Of a stretch of DNA of 64,000 bases, positions 50,976-62,228 are shown one piece after another. This stretch comes from Coffea arabica. Taxonomy: Eukaryota; Streptophyta; Magnoliopsida; Gentianales; Rubiaceae. Under the pieces are notes generated by a model. The model ran no database searches. It was not told the DNA's origin and saw only the letters and a list, made by a program, of their open reading frames with translations. Positions within the stretch are counted from its first letter, which is position 1. Every line of letters begins with the position of its first letter. The stretch lies in NCBI RefSeq assembly GCF_036785885.1, contig NC_092323.1, positions 19,786,501-19,850,500 of the forward strand, written 5' to 3'. The position numbers and the translations under genes are program-made.

Positions 50976-52979
50976 TCAATCCACGTTGACAAGGTTCAAA
51001 ACAGAGTCGTTTTGATTAGTGAGTAGGGAAAAAATTACTAAAAAACATGTGTGAGCCTAACGCCTCCGTTACCAACCATTGAAACTCTATTCCACAAAAT
51101 CCCACCCAAATTGACTCGTTATGACTATTCATTTCAATTCTTCAAACAAAAAACTCTTTTTAGTCTCCCTCCAAAAAGTTGTCAATATTCATCCACAACT
51201 TTAGAACTGAAGCAAAATACAATCAGTGAGTAGGAAAGTGGTAGACAAGGGAAGGAAGAAGAGAAGTCAAAATATACTTAGGAAAAGGAAGAACTACCTA
51301 TTGAAGGAGAAAGTCTTGGAGGCCTAATATCTATAAAGACTTGAGGAAAGTTAGGACCAAACAATGAAGCTAAAGATGATGGAGTCCGAAGCAATGACAC
51401 CCAATCGCATCTACGTAAACCCTACAGGTAACAATATTGCAAGCCAATGACATAATTTTCATTGTTTGGTGAATGGCATCCCATGATTTTATATCATGAT
51501 TGTGGAAACCCTATGTATGTTAGAAATCAGATCTGTTCATGGCCCATATGGGAGAGTAAAGTAGAGATAAATTTTGCACACCAAGTGTTTGCAAAAAAGA
51601 AAAAGAGAACTTCCAAACCAATTAGTAGAAGGAGTTGTTAGGAGGGGATAAACAGGGGTCGTAACTCTTGCATTAATAGCAATAGTGTAATCATTATATG
51701 AACTAAATAGGTACGGGAGATTTTAGGTTGATAAAATAACAAGGAAATTTTGAAGTCAAATTTTTTTTTTGCTCTGTATGGGTGGATAAGCAGGAACGCC
51801 TTATGATGTGCATAGTATTATTGGGTGTTTATGACCGATTACGTTGAAGTAGTACGAGGTATACATTAAGAGTAAAGGTAAAAAAAGTGAAAAAATTATG
51901 ATAGATTACAAGATGGCCTACCAACTATGCATAAAAGCTAAAAGAGGGAGGAAAGTGCATACACTATTAGACATCAATGGGTAATACCTCATGTTTGAAA
52001 ATTAATAGTCAATCATACTATAGCAGTGTAGTAGGTGAAATAAATTATTTCAAACTTGATTGGTATGAATATAAATGTCAATTTGTATGTGTTAGGTCGA
52101 ATGTACATATTGTTGAATGTGACCCACTTAGTGTAATAAAACAGTTACGAGATGTTTTATTAGTAGTGTGTCCGTACATTATGTTGGACACCTGTTACTT
52201 TTTGTGAATACATAGTGATAGTGAAAAATATATTCATGTAATTGTAAATTAGTAATCAATTAACATAATAATGTTAAAGAAAGGTCACATTGAAGGAAAA
52301 AAAATAAAAGGAAGGCAGGGAGGAAACTGGACATATTGAACATTAATAGTGGTTGTTATCTTGTGTTTGAAAGTTGGTACCTGTTCATACAATAGCAGTC
52401 TAGTAGTTGAAGTGGATTGTTTAAAAGTCAATTGGTACAAGTATAGATTTTAATTTATATGTGTTAGACTAAGTGTGCATAGTGTTTATTGTGCCTTACT
52501 TAGTTGTAGAAAATGGTTGCAAGATCTGTACATCATGTTGGATAATTATTATTATTGTGAATAAATAGTGACACTAGACAAACACTTTCATTCAATTGTA
52601 ACTTAATAATCAATTAACATAATCATGTTAAAGCAAGGTCGGCGGGATTTACAGTGGAAGGGAAATAAATAAAAGAAAGAGAAAAGTGCACACACTATTA
52701 AATTGATAATTTGTTATCCCATGTTTGTAAAGTAGTACGTATTTCTATAGTACCAATCTATGGGATTAAAATTGATTGGATAAATGTAGGTTCTAATATG
52801 TATGTATTAGGTTAAATGTACTTATCATGATTTTATAGTGTATTATGAATGCTGGGTAAAAATCTTAAGCAATTAAACAAATTTTTTTTTTGGTCCAAAA
52901 TTGTTACAGATGACATGAAGGAGATCGAGATTGGAGAAATGCTAGCTTAGGAGTTGTTTAATTTGGCTACCAAATGTCA
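50976..52979. other. Left interior of the Mutator-like element, no gene recognised
   Basis: AT-rich. Two similar blocks around 51960-52210 and 52330-52560 (GTTTGAAA…AGTAGTTGAA/GGTGAAAT…GATTGG, then TAGGT/ACTAA…GTGCATA) suggest an internal duplication of about 360 bp. No transposase domain is detectable. Confidence 0.4.
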
Positions 52980-53249
52980 TAGAGGATTCTAAAGATTGAA
53001 GATACTTTGCATACCAAGGCCAAAGCATCATCCAGCAAGCCCAAATCAACGAACAAAGGGAAAAAATCACTACAGGAAACAAAGGTTGCAAATCTAAAAT
53101 CAAACGACAAAAATTCTGAATATGAATGTGAAAAAGAAAGGGATGACGACAAAGATGCCGAAGAAGATGTTTCCGATGAAAACGATGATGAAGGCATAGA
53201 TGAGGGAGCATCTGGAGTCAAGCAATTTAGGATTCCTAATTTAAAATGA
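52980..53249 (+). pseudogene. FAR1-type transposase C-terminal exon remnant
   Basis: The frame reads K-I-E-D-T-L-H-T-K-A-K-A, then KPKSTNKGKKSLQ and an acidic tail rich in Asp/Glu (KERDDDKDAEEDVSDENDDE), ending at 53249. Such a helix plus basic and acidic tail is the usual C-terminus downstream of the SWIM finger in FAR1-related and FAR1-type Mutator proteins. The upstream sequence (52906-52980) has traces of L-A-T-K-C-H with stops. No MULE transposase core remains. With the FAR1-like ORF at 9838 it shows which transposase type serves this family. Confidence 0.6.
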
Positions 53250-56200
53250 AATAAATTGTTTCTGATCATTGTAACATTACCTAAACAAGTTGTAACTCCT
53301 TATTAATTGCTTGTACAAATTCACAATATAAGTGTGATAAATTTAGCAGCTGTTTCTGTGGGTTTCATGCATAATAATCACGTATCTATTATGTACTTAT
53401 ACAAATAGTTGACATTATCTTACAATCAGTTCAGACAATGTTACATTCATTCCTTGTCCACTTTCTACAATTTGCAAATTCAATCAACATGAATATGAAT
53501 AATATTTAATAATTTGTAACAATTTTATAATTCTCTCTAAATTCTATACGGTTGATTTACCGATGCCTCAAACAACAACTTTGGCCAACATATACATAGT
53601 GGTCGAACTCCATTCTCATCAGATTGTTATCGATGAGTCGATTTCTAGTTCATCATGCTAACTCATGGTTATATCTTATGCATATTTTCTACTACTATAA
53701 ATATGGTTAGACTCAACATTTCTTAAATTCTATTGGAAGATGAGGACTGACAGCCATCTTTGATGGGGATCTTGGGCACCAACAGTTGTTAGTAACAACT
53801 ATTCTGAATGATATAATATTTTTTGAACAAGGTATAGCTTTATATAAACTATTTGTAAAATTTAACAACAGAGACACAAATATTATATATGAGACTCATA
53901 TGAATAGTAACAAAATATCACATCTCTGTTATAAAGATGTACAAGTAGTTAAGGAGGACTTACAATTTGTGCAGAGAGAGTTATGCCGTTCACGGACAAT
54001 TGATTTGACAACTATCCCTGCCCCAAATCTCTTTAGAGGGTGTTCTAATTTTGTAACAGGTAGTAACTCAATTTCAATTGCTTGTATGTTTGAGTGACAT
54101 AGATGTTATATACAACTATTACTTGTACGTCTCAATTATTATTGACTCATAGTCATGTGGCACTTTCTGATTCTTACATATCTTATGAAAATCATTACTG
54201 GCAAAGGTTGTATGCCATTGATTACAATCATTCCTCAAAGGTGTAATGGCTTACCAATAAGTTATAATACATAGGTAACTATTTGTAATTTCTCATAACA
54301 GTGATGCAATTACCATGTCTGTGACCCATATCAACACTGGATAGAATATCACATAGTTATTGTTTAGTTGTACATGTCATGCACTGTATCTAACAACTTA
54401 TTGAAATAGCATTATACTATCCATGACATGATTCGCTAATTTAATCAACAATCCGAAAAATAAACAGTGGACAGGAAAGTGAATAATAGCAATATTGCCC
54501 AACATTCACATAGTTTACTCTGTAATTTATATGGTTACAGCAAACATGCTGAATAGTAATTGACCTCTACCAATTGGCACTGTCCAATTTTTTTTATATA
54601 TTATAACAATTTGTGAAATTTTTGAATATAGATGTAACAATGCTAAAATCAACTAAATTCTAAGAATGCAGGAAATGGTCTCAATTTTGAAATCAACTAG
54701 TACATTTGTCCGAAGAATTACAAATGCCTGGAGCACTGCCTTTAAAGTTTTGAACTTAACACCCGAACTCCATACAACTTGTTTTGTTCTCTTTCGCCCA
54801 AGATGGTGCCGGCAATAGAGAGCCATCTTAGCAACAGATAGTTATGCTCCAACTTTAGCTCCAACATGTGGTAACTCCATCCTTGTCTTTGTTTAAGTAG
54901 TCCTATCGAACACTAAATTTCGTGGCAAATCCATTTTTATTGTCGAAATTATACGCTTTGTCTTCTATATCAAACTCCATTCCAATTTGTGAAGGCTCAT
55001 CTTCTGTCCATTTCAAGCATTCCACTACATGAATTTCTTTTGTTTAGAGTGTATAAATTCATCAATATTATGTAAACATTCCATAACAGAGTGTATAATT
55101 GCATGCATACCTTGTACATGCTATCTTAGACCATGTAGAATCAAAACTCTAACATAAGTTATAGTACATTGCAGTTAAGGACTCATGACAACTGAATCCA
55201 AACTATCAATTAAGAAATTGAGCATCCTAAGAACCTAAATCCGACCAGAATCAAAAGAGATAAGCCCAAATAAACCAACATAGGATGCAGAAGAAATGAG
55301 GACTATAATTCATTCCTCAAAAACTGCTTTACTCTAAAGCTACTAGTGTATGCTACATTTTCAGCCATCAAGAAGAATAAGCGAAAAAAAAACTATTGCT
55401 TTCTGTTCAGATCTACTTTTCTCGTACCTAATTAATATGCCAAATCATGCAGGGGAAAATTCTAACAATTAGAGTTTAATTTTGTACCCATAATATTAAA
55501 TATATATAATTGGAAGAATCTTTCCAAAAGATAAGCAAACTTGCATAAAGGCAACTAAAGATGATTGTTATGCATTACAAAAGAAACTATCTAGCAAAGA
55601 ATATCCAAACATGTGGCATATATAGGAACAAAGAGATAATAGAATCACAAAAAAACTGTTGAATAATAAAATTTTTTCATAGAATGCACAAGTAAGAGAA
55701 GAGGCAACTATAATGTACAAATTATGGTGTCTCTCAATCCGATTATGCAACAGAATATCCTAGTATGTACAACATAACCATTATTATAATAATTCTAACC
55801 ACGTGTGTTACTCTTAAAATTATCATATAGCAACATGATGACTAAACAGTGCTCTAACAAGACATACTTGTACATATACCAAAACTCAATGTAATACTCA
55901 TGAAACACATTGTGAATATTTTCTAACGTTGTGTATAAACACCACGTGTATATATTTGCTATTTTTGATCTTACATCTACATATCCAAGATTTAATCCCA
56001 TTAACAACACTTAAATATTAACATTATGATAGCAATGATTTTTCACTTGTACAAGCAAATGAACGCACTGTTCTTCTTGGGTAACAATGTGTACAATCAA
56101 ACAGACACGCTGGACAAATAGAGCATAACTTCTTTTTCATTTAAATATTAGTTTATACTAACATTGCTACCCCTACAATTTCTATCCAATTCATATGATA

Positions 56201-56786
56201 ATCAGCATCATTACCTTCATCAATGTCCGCCGCATTGTTGTAACTATTTGTTCACCCTGTTATAATGTCAACTGTCTTGGCCATTATTGTATGCTACAAC
56301 TGCAATAGTCTTTTCCAGTTTAGATCACTTCTTGGAAGCGATGTCGATGCAAATACTATGATTGCTTTGGTGTTTATATTTGCTCGTACCCTTGCCGTTC
56401 TAGATATGGGTGGAGGTCCAAATTATCAACATTTAAAACCCACCACAGCAAGACTTTCTAACCCTAATTTGGTACACAAATCTGCATTTGCTATTTTTAC
56501 CCTCTCTTCTCTGGAGATAGATTGGTATTTCTCACCATTCTTCTCTTTCCACTATACCTTCAAAGAACTAAAATGAAAACCTTCTTTTTTGTCAAGGTTT
56601 TCCCGAGTTTGTTTTCAAAATCAGTTTTGAATTCAAATTTTTAGTTCAAATTTCATATTTTAACAATTCTGTTCCCATATAACACCGTTTATGTTGGTGT
56701 TTTTGAAATTAATATTTTTTTTTGAAACTTGGTAATTAAATGGTGTCGTTTTGATGCCTTTTTTCTACCTGTCGATGTGGATGCAT
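53250..56786. other. Right interior of the Mutator-like element
   Basis: AT-rich and non-coding. The 103-codon frame at 53786-54097 runs through a TIR relic and is chance. Another 103-codon frame at 56265-56576 has no motif. Confidence 0.4.
53984..54030. repeat. Internal extra copy of the Mutator 3' terminus
   Basis: GCCGTTCACGGACAAT…ACTATCCCTGCCCCAAATC aligns with the real 3' terminus at 56815-56860 in the same orientation. It may mark a nested, older family member or a former end of this one. Confidence 0.65.
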
Positions 56787-56861
56787 AATAACCACTTCTT
56801 CAATTTTGTGAGGGGACCGTTCAGGGACAGTCTTTCTGATGACCATCCCTGCCCCAAATCC
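56787..56861 (-). repeat. 3' TIR of the Mutator-like element
   Basis: Inverted counterpart of 50900-50975. On the minus strand it has the same hairpin AGGGATGGTC/GACTGTCCCT, where the two differing positions would still pair as G-U in RNA. Confidence 0.9.
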
Positions 56862-56870
56862 CTTCTCATC

Positions 56871-57896
56871 ACTCATGGTACATCCCCATCTCCAGAATCT
56901 CCATTTCTTCCTTTTCTTTCTAGCCCCCACATTCCTTCATCCTAATCCCAGTTCTTTACTACAATAATTTTTGTTTTCTGCCCTCCTCTGCTCAGCAAAT
57001 CTCACAAGTCTCTCACATTTGTAATGCCATATTGGTTCAAGTCCCTGCTACAATGGTGGCTTTTGTTTTGTGAAATTGTATGGCTGATCAGAAATTTTAT
57101 TTCCCTTTGATTTAGACCATATGTACTAAATTGAATAGATCATTACAGCAGAATGACTTGTTGAACTGGAGTCGGTGATAGTTGGATTATTGCTATGGTA
57201 ATTTTATTTCAGCCTACAAATTGTTGATTATAGATTAGGTTAAAGGGCATAAATTTTTGAACCCATCACCAAATTAGTTAGAGCCCTTTTGGTGGTTGGT
57301 CACGTTTTATTTGTGGGTCCACAAACAAAGTTCCACGATATATAGTGAAAAGTTTTAGTACTTTCACAATGATAAAATTGAAATTTGAAAACAAGTTGAT
57401 CTCATAGAAAACTAGAGCTCTAGTAATATCACCAGCCTCTTGTAAAAGAGCCTATCCACCATTAGCATGTGAAAGAGTAAATGGATAGGAGCCGTAAATA
57501 GATGACATTTTCGTGTGTATAGTAGCTATAGTAGAGGTACTTCATCTATTTAAATCCCAGTGACAGCATTATCCCGCAACTCTAGAATCTAAATAGCCAG
57601 ATTAGATAAACATATGAATTGCTATATTTTCAGAACTACATATACAAATTAGAACCGAACAATTGCAAAAATATCTTTCTAATCAAAATTGAATTTTCTA
57701 ACAATTTTTTGTCAAGTCACACTCCAGGTTGAAAGCCTCAATTCTGACTTCCACCACCAACTCCAATCCTTGTATGCCAACCCGATTGATACTATAGCAC
57801 TTGAGTAATTAAAAAACAAACAGAAATTAACATGAGTTTAAAGATTACAAAATCTTATTGGATCCTTCAATTGAATTGAATAGATCATAAAGTAAT
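56871..57896. other. Intergenic, no gene recognised
   Basis: AT-rich, no supported feature. Confidence 0.4.
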
Positions 57897-58049
57897 GGAT
57901 TAATCTTATATATACTGTCAGTGAATATACTATCACCAATAGATATATGACACATATACAAAATTTAAATTTGAAATTCAAAATTTGCTTATGTGTCATC
58001 TATTCAATTGTGATAGTGTATACACTAACAGTGTATATAAAATTTACTT
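57897..58049. mobile_element. 153-bp palindromic Mutator-like MITE, copy 2, perfect 9-bp TSD
   Basis: The left GGATTAATCTTATATATACT and the right end, read on the other strand (AAGTAAATTTTATATACACT), converge on CTGTYAGTG. The flanks are TAAAGTAAT at 57888-57896 and 58050-58058. Same length and organisation as 7247-7399. Confidence 0.88.
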
Positions 58050-58058
58050 TAAAGTAAT

Positions 58059-59219
58059 TCCAAAAAGGGAAAAAAAAAGAAACAGAGAAAAACAGAGGTA
58101 GAAAAATGCCTAGTTAGAATTATTTTGGTGGAAACATCACATGATATATCTTTTCTCCTAAAAAATTACACAAAAATTGTAGATAATCACAAAATGGAAC
58201 CAAAAAACAAAGAAAAGGAAAAAGAATGTGAAGTAAGAAATCAAATCCTGGGAAGAGAAAAGAAAAGAATGAATTTTTGTTTGATTCTTCATAGAAGATG
58301 ATCACTGGTATAAAATGAATTCTAATACTTTTTTTAACATATTTTAATATTTCACCTTTTATCCATGAAGAAATACCAAATAACAATATCAGGTGACTAT
58401 AACATTATGATCAAAGAATAAAGCAAACATGAGAGATTAGAGATGAAAAAAAAGGAAGAAAAGAAAATGTAAAACGGGATCAAAAAAATAATAAAGACTT
58501 CTCTTTACTAAGTAGCTAATCATCTCGGGGAAAATGAAAAATGGATAATTTCAGAAACCTCCTTTGAGGTTTCTGATAATTTCACTCAGCTCCTTCCAAT
58601 TTTAGAAAATTACACTGACCTCCCTTGCTTTTGCTGTTTAAGTAATAGTATAGACCCATCAGGCTAGAATTATACTTAAGTATCCTAAAATACCCTTATG
58701 CAATGTCATAGATCAAATGAAAATGAAAAAAAGGTTTAGTGATCAATTTAACCAAAAAAAAAAGTAACAAACACTTTCATCCAAACTTACTATACTTCTG
58801 CGATAATTGTAAACCCAAAAGCTCATCAACATGTTCAAGCAAACTCCAACTTAATCCCCAAATTCTATCAATTTTGGCATCACTACAATCCCAAATTTTA
58901 CCAGAATCGCACTCCAACTTAATCCCAAAATTCTATCAACTTCGACATCATCAAAATTCCAAACCTACCTGAATCACTTCCTCTACAAATTGACCATAAC
59001 CACCACCACCAACTAAAATACCCTCAAAAGTTTCGCACCCCAAATTAACACTTTATTTTGTCTATTGACTAATTTCACATCTCAAATTATGAACCTAAAA
59101 CCTATCGCCTATCATCTTCCTTGAACAAAAAAATACCTAGTCAACCATTATTGATACCTATGCCAAGAGCAACCTCATACTCTAATGGCATTAGGAACAA
59201 AGAAACTAATTTTTGTGAC
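58059..59219. other. Intergenic; short dispersed-repeat-like segment
   Basis: 58545-58640 contains a local palindrome (AAACCTCCTTTGAGGTTT) followed by ATTTCACTCAGCTCC and TTACACTGACCTCCC. I recognise this as a dispersed plant repeat style but cannot give ends. No gene supported. Confidence 0.4.
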
Positions 59220-60230
59220 TGTTAGACCCGAAGACAACCTAAGAGGGGGTGAATTAGGTTTATTAAAAAACTAATCAAGTTATGGGCACTTTTTGTTCAA
59301 TATGAAATTTTTCCTCTTTTCTAAGTGATCACACAATAAATCAATCAATGAATGAACAATATCACTTGAGAGAAGTAGAAGAAATAAGCAATTTAAAGAT
59401 CACAACATAATAACAAGTAAATGAGAAGAAAGGAATTGCAAACTAATTGAATACCTAGCTCCTCTTGAACTTGAAGATTAATTCAAACAAACTTTTTCAA
59501 GTTGATGAAATACAACCAATGTTGTGTACAAAGGAAGGCTCACTTCCTCCTTACCCCAAACTCCACTCGATCAAGTTAGGAAGTTTTACTATCTCTTAGG
59601 ACAACTCTCACAGAACTACACTATTGAAGTATTCACTCACAAATGAAAAGCTTACAATAAACTTCACACACCAAGACTACAAATCTTCCTTTGAGAGTGT
59701 TTTCTTACTAAACCACTCTATATCTTTTGTATCTTCAATGTGCAAAAGTTATTTGAAGTTTCTGACCATATTCTATTTATATGAAACCAAGAAAGTACTT
59801 CATTAATACTTCTAACGGATAGAAAATAGCTGAAAAATCAACTAGCCGTTGGGAGTATCGGACGTCCGGTACTACCGTTGCTTGTGTCCGAAAGTAGGTA
59901 GAGAGTTTTAAAAATCTTTTTCAATTCTTTCGGACGTCCGGTACCTCTAATGCTTGCGTCCGAAAGCAGACAGTGAGTTAGAAGGAATTTCTTAATTCTT
60001 TCGGATATCCGGTGATGAAATTCTTCATGCGTCTGAAGTTTTGCATTGATTATCAGACGTCCAGTGTTGTCTTTACAAGCGTCCGACAGCTTTCAACTTC
60101 TTTTGTCTCTTTCAATTGCTCTTGTTCGTAGAACCAAATTTCTTTAGAATTGAAAAGATTTCTTATTGAAAAGATATTAGTAATATCCAATTATTTTGTA
60201 AACATCAAAAGACAGGAATCAAGATCATCA
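59220..60230 (-). repeat. LTR of the SIRE-like relic (1,011 bp)
   Basis: Begins TGTTAGAC and ends TCATCA on the plus strand. On the minus strand a clear TATA box, TATAAATAG (59773-59781), lies downstream of the CGGACGTCCG palindromes. The copy is clearly diverged from the LTRs at 26 and 35 kb. Confidence 0.88.
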
Positions 60231-60649
60231 TTCTCCCCCTTTTTGATGATGACAAAACAATGGATGATGATAGAAAAATAAGTACCAATCGCATCCAAAA
60301 CCATTAAGTACTAATCTCATAGCATCTTCCCCTTACACATATCAGAATAATTCCCCCTTACATATTGCATCCCTCAACAAAATTCAAAACAACAAAATAA
60401 CTCTCCAATAACTCCCCCTTACATATTGCATCCCTTACTCAATCAAAGCATATCATATCAACATTCAAAGCATATCAGATCAACATTAGATCATTATTAT
60501 TCTCCCCCTTTTTGTCATCATAAAAATTCAGTAATATTCAAAAAACAGAAATAGCAGAAAATCCAGTAATATCAACTAAAATCCACTGATCAGCCAAGAA
60601 CAGAAAGAGAACACCAAAATCCATTAATATCAAATAAAAGAATATTATG

Positions 60650-60900
60650 AACAAAAATCTGACCATTCTTACCAACATCTCATACTTCAATTGTTTTAGC
60701 TTTCATATCGATTCCAAATGTCACTTTTTCACTTGATTTTGGCTTGAATTTAATGAATTGTGATGGATCACCGGTCATATATCTTGAACATTCACTGTCT
60801 ATGAACCACTTTGATTCCTTAATGATGTTCACCAGGTTCACCTACTCAAGAGTTCAAGAACTAATATTTGGTACCCTTAAATTTTTGGGTTCTTGAGAGT
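60650..60900 (-). pseudogene. Copia protease fragment
   Basis: Minus-strand translation gives S-K-W-F-I-D-S-E-C-S-R-Y-M-T-G-D-P-S, then KVTFGIDMKAKTIE, matching the start of the pol frame at 33137. The active site D-S-G reads D-S-E. At about 60880 the gag-pol junction is continuous (P-K-N-L-R-V-P-N-I). Everything downstream in pol is deleted. Confidence 0.75.
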
Positions 60901-61207
60901 TAGTATCATGTCTAACTATCCACATGCATTTCATGCCTCTTCTCATGTTCTTCCTTATATAATAATTGCTTTTCATGTGACTTTTTTGATAACAAAAATT
61001 ACACATAACCAACGAGTTATTTGCATAAACAGGTTAAATAAATCTTACCTGTCTTCTCTTATAAACGGCAAAATCATTTACACCAGAATTTATCTTCTTC
61101 TCATAAGTGCCAAGATGAAACTTTGTTCCATTTTCTTGAAAGCAGTTTTGTTTCTTATATTGGAGAAATTCATTTAGATTATCCATTCTTCTTTTCAAAT
61201 CACCTTG

Positions 61208-62228
61208 TTACTTTTTAAACATTTCACAAAATCTTGTTTTTCTATCAACCTTATTTTGTAAATCAATCTCATTTTTTTTCAAGAAATCATTTTCAGTTTT
61301 CAGTTTCTTGTTTTCTTGAAAAATGCGTGTATTATCCTGAAGAAGAAAGTCAATTGTATGTTTTAATTTCTTGTTTCTAACATAACATTCTTCCAAACTA
61401 TCATGCAGTTTTTTGATGAAGAATTCAAGATCATCATTAGTTTCATCATCACTTTCAAATTGAGGGTTAAAAGTTGTTACCTCATTCTCCAATGGCCATA
61501 AAAGCCAATTGAGCAGATTCTTCTTCCTCTTTAATTTCACAATCGGAGTTGCACTCATTCCATGTGAATTGAAAGTTATTGAATCTTCGTTTTCTTTCAG
61601 CTTTTCCTTCTTTCTTTTTCTTCATTGGACATTCACTCATGTAGTGTCCAAGTTGACCGCATTCATAGCATTTGTCAGATTATTTTTTGTTGACCTCTTG
61701 CTTTCCTTTGTTTCTTGCATTGTTGAATTGATTTGGAAATGAATTGCTAGGTCCTCCTTTTCTAAATCTCCTTTTGTTGAGGATTCTTTTGAAACTTTTT
61801 GTGATGAGAGCAAAATCATTGTCGTCAACATCCATATTTTCTCCATCCAAAGAAATCGAGTCATTTTCATCCTAAGATGTTTTTAGAACAATGCTCCTTC
61901 TTACCTTTGCATCTTCTTCTTCTTGTACCTTTATCTTAAGTTTCAGCTCATAAGAGGTTAGAAAATTAATAAGAGATTCAATAGACATAAAATTTAAATC
62001 TTTAGCCTCTTCAATAGCAGTCACCTTACTCTCCCAATCTTTGGACAAGGCATTCAAGATTTTTCTATTTTTCCCTCCTACGGAGTATTCCTTTTCAAGA
62101 ACCTCTAAATTCTTAATAAGATCATTGAATTTCCAATATATTTTTATCAATATTTTCATGAGATTCCATTTTAAATGACTCATACTTAGTAATCAAGATA
62201 GACTTCTTTTGTTCTCTAACATTTTCAC
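61208..62228 (-). pseudogene. Copia gag relic (SIRE-like), several frame breaks
   Basis: Minus-strand frames at 62183-61872, 61870-61637 and 61558-61208 align in order with the gag at 34.3-33.4 kb: KNRKILNALSKDWESKVTAIEEAKDLN, LINFLTSYELKLK, then a zinc-knuckle region near 61650-61680, then the coiled coil KKLHDSLEECYVRNKKLKHTI. It shows the ancestral Trp at the site of the nonsense codon in the other copy. The gag N-terminal third is absent: at 62228 it stops at N-V-R-E-Q-K-K preceded by an insertion boundary. Confidence 0.8.

Larger units (their letters stand above)
50900..56861. mobile_element. Mutator-like element, 5,962 bp, long TIRs, perfect 9-bp TSD
   Basis: The left end GGATTTGGGGCAGGGACGG and the right end …CCATCCCTGCCCCAAATCC are inverted. 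Similarity continues inward for at least 75 bp (50900-50975 and 56787-56861) with only scattered differences. The 9-bp direct repeat CTTCTCATC lies at 50891-50899 and 56862-56870. Inside, a FAR1-type transposase C-terminus survives at 52980-53249. The rest is AT-rich and non-coding. The element is therefore non-autonomous now. A second, internal copy of the 3' terminus lies at 53984-54030. Confidence 0.93.
59220..62228 (-). mobile_element. SIRE-like copia relic, pol deleted, 5' end cut
   Basis: 59220-60230 is an LTR of the same family as at 26242-27446: same outer sequence (GACAACCTAAGAGGGGGTGAATTAGG), palindromes near 59860-60090, and a purine tract after its end at 60231. Further on (minus strand) come a protease scrap, zinc-knuckle and gag pieces. 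Integrase, RT, RNase H and the 3' ORF are missing. The gag N-terminus is cut at 62228 by the next element, so the other LTR is not in the window. Confidence 0.88.
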
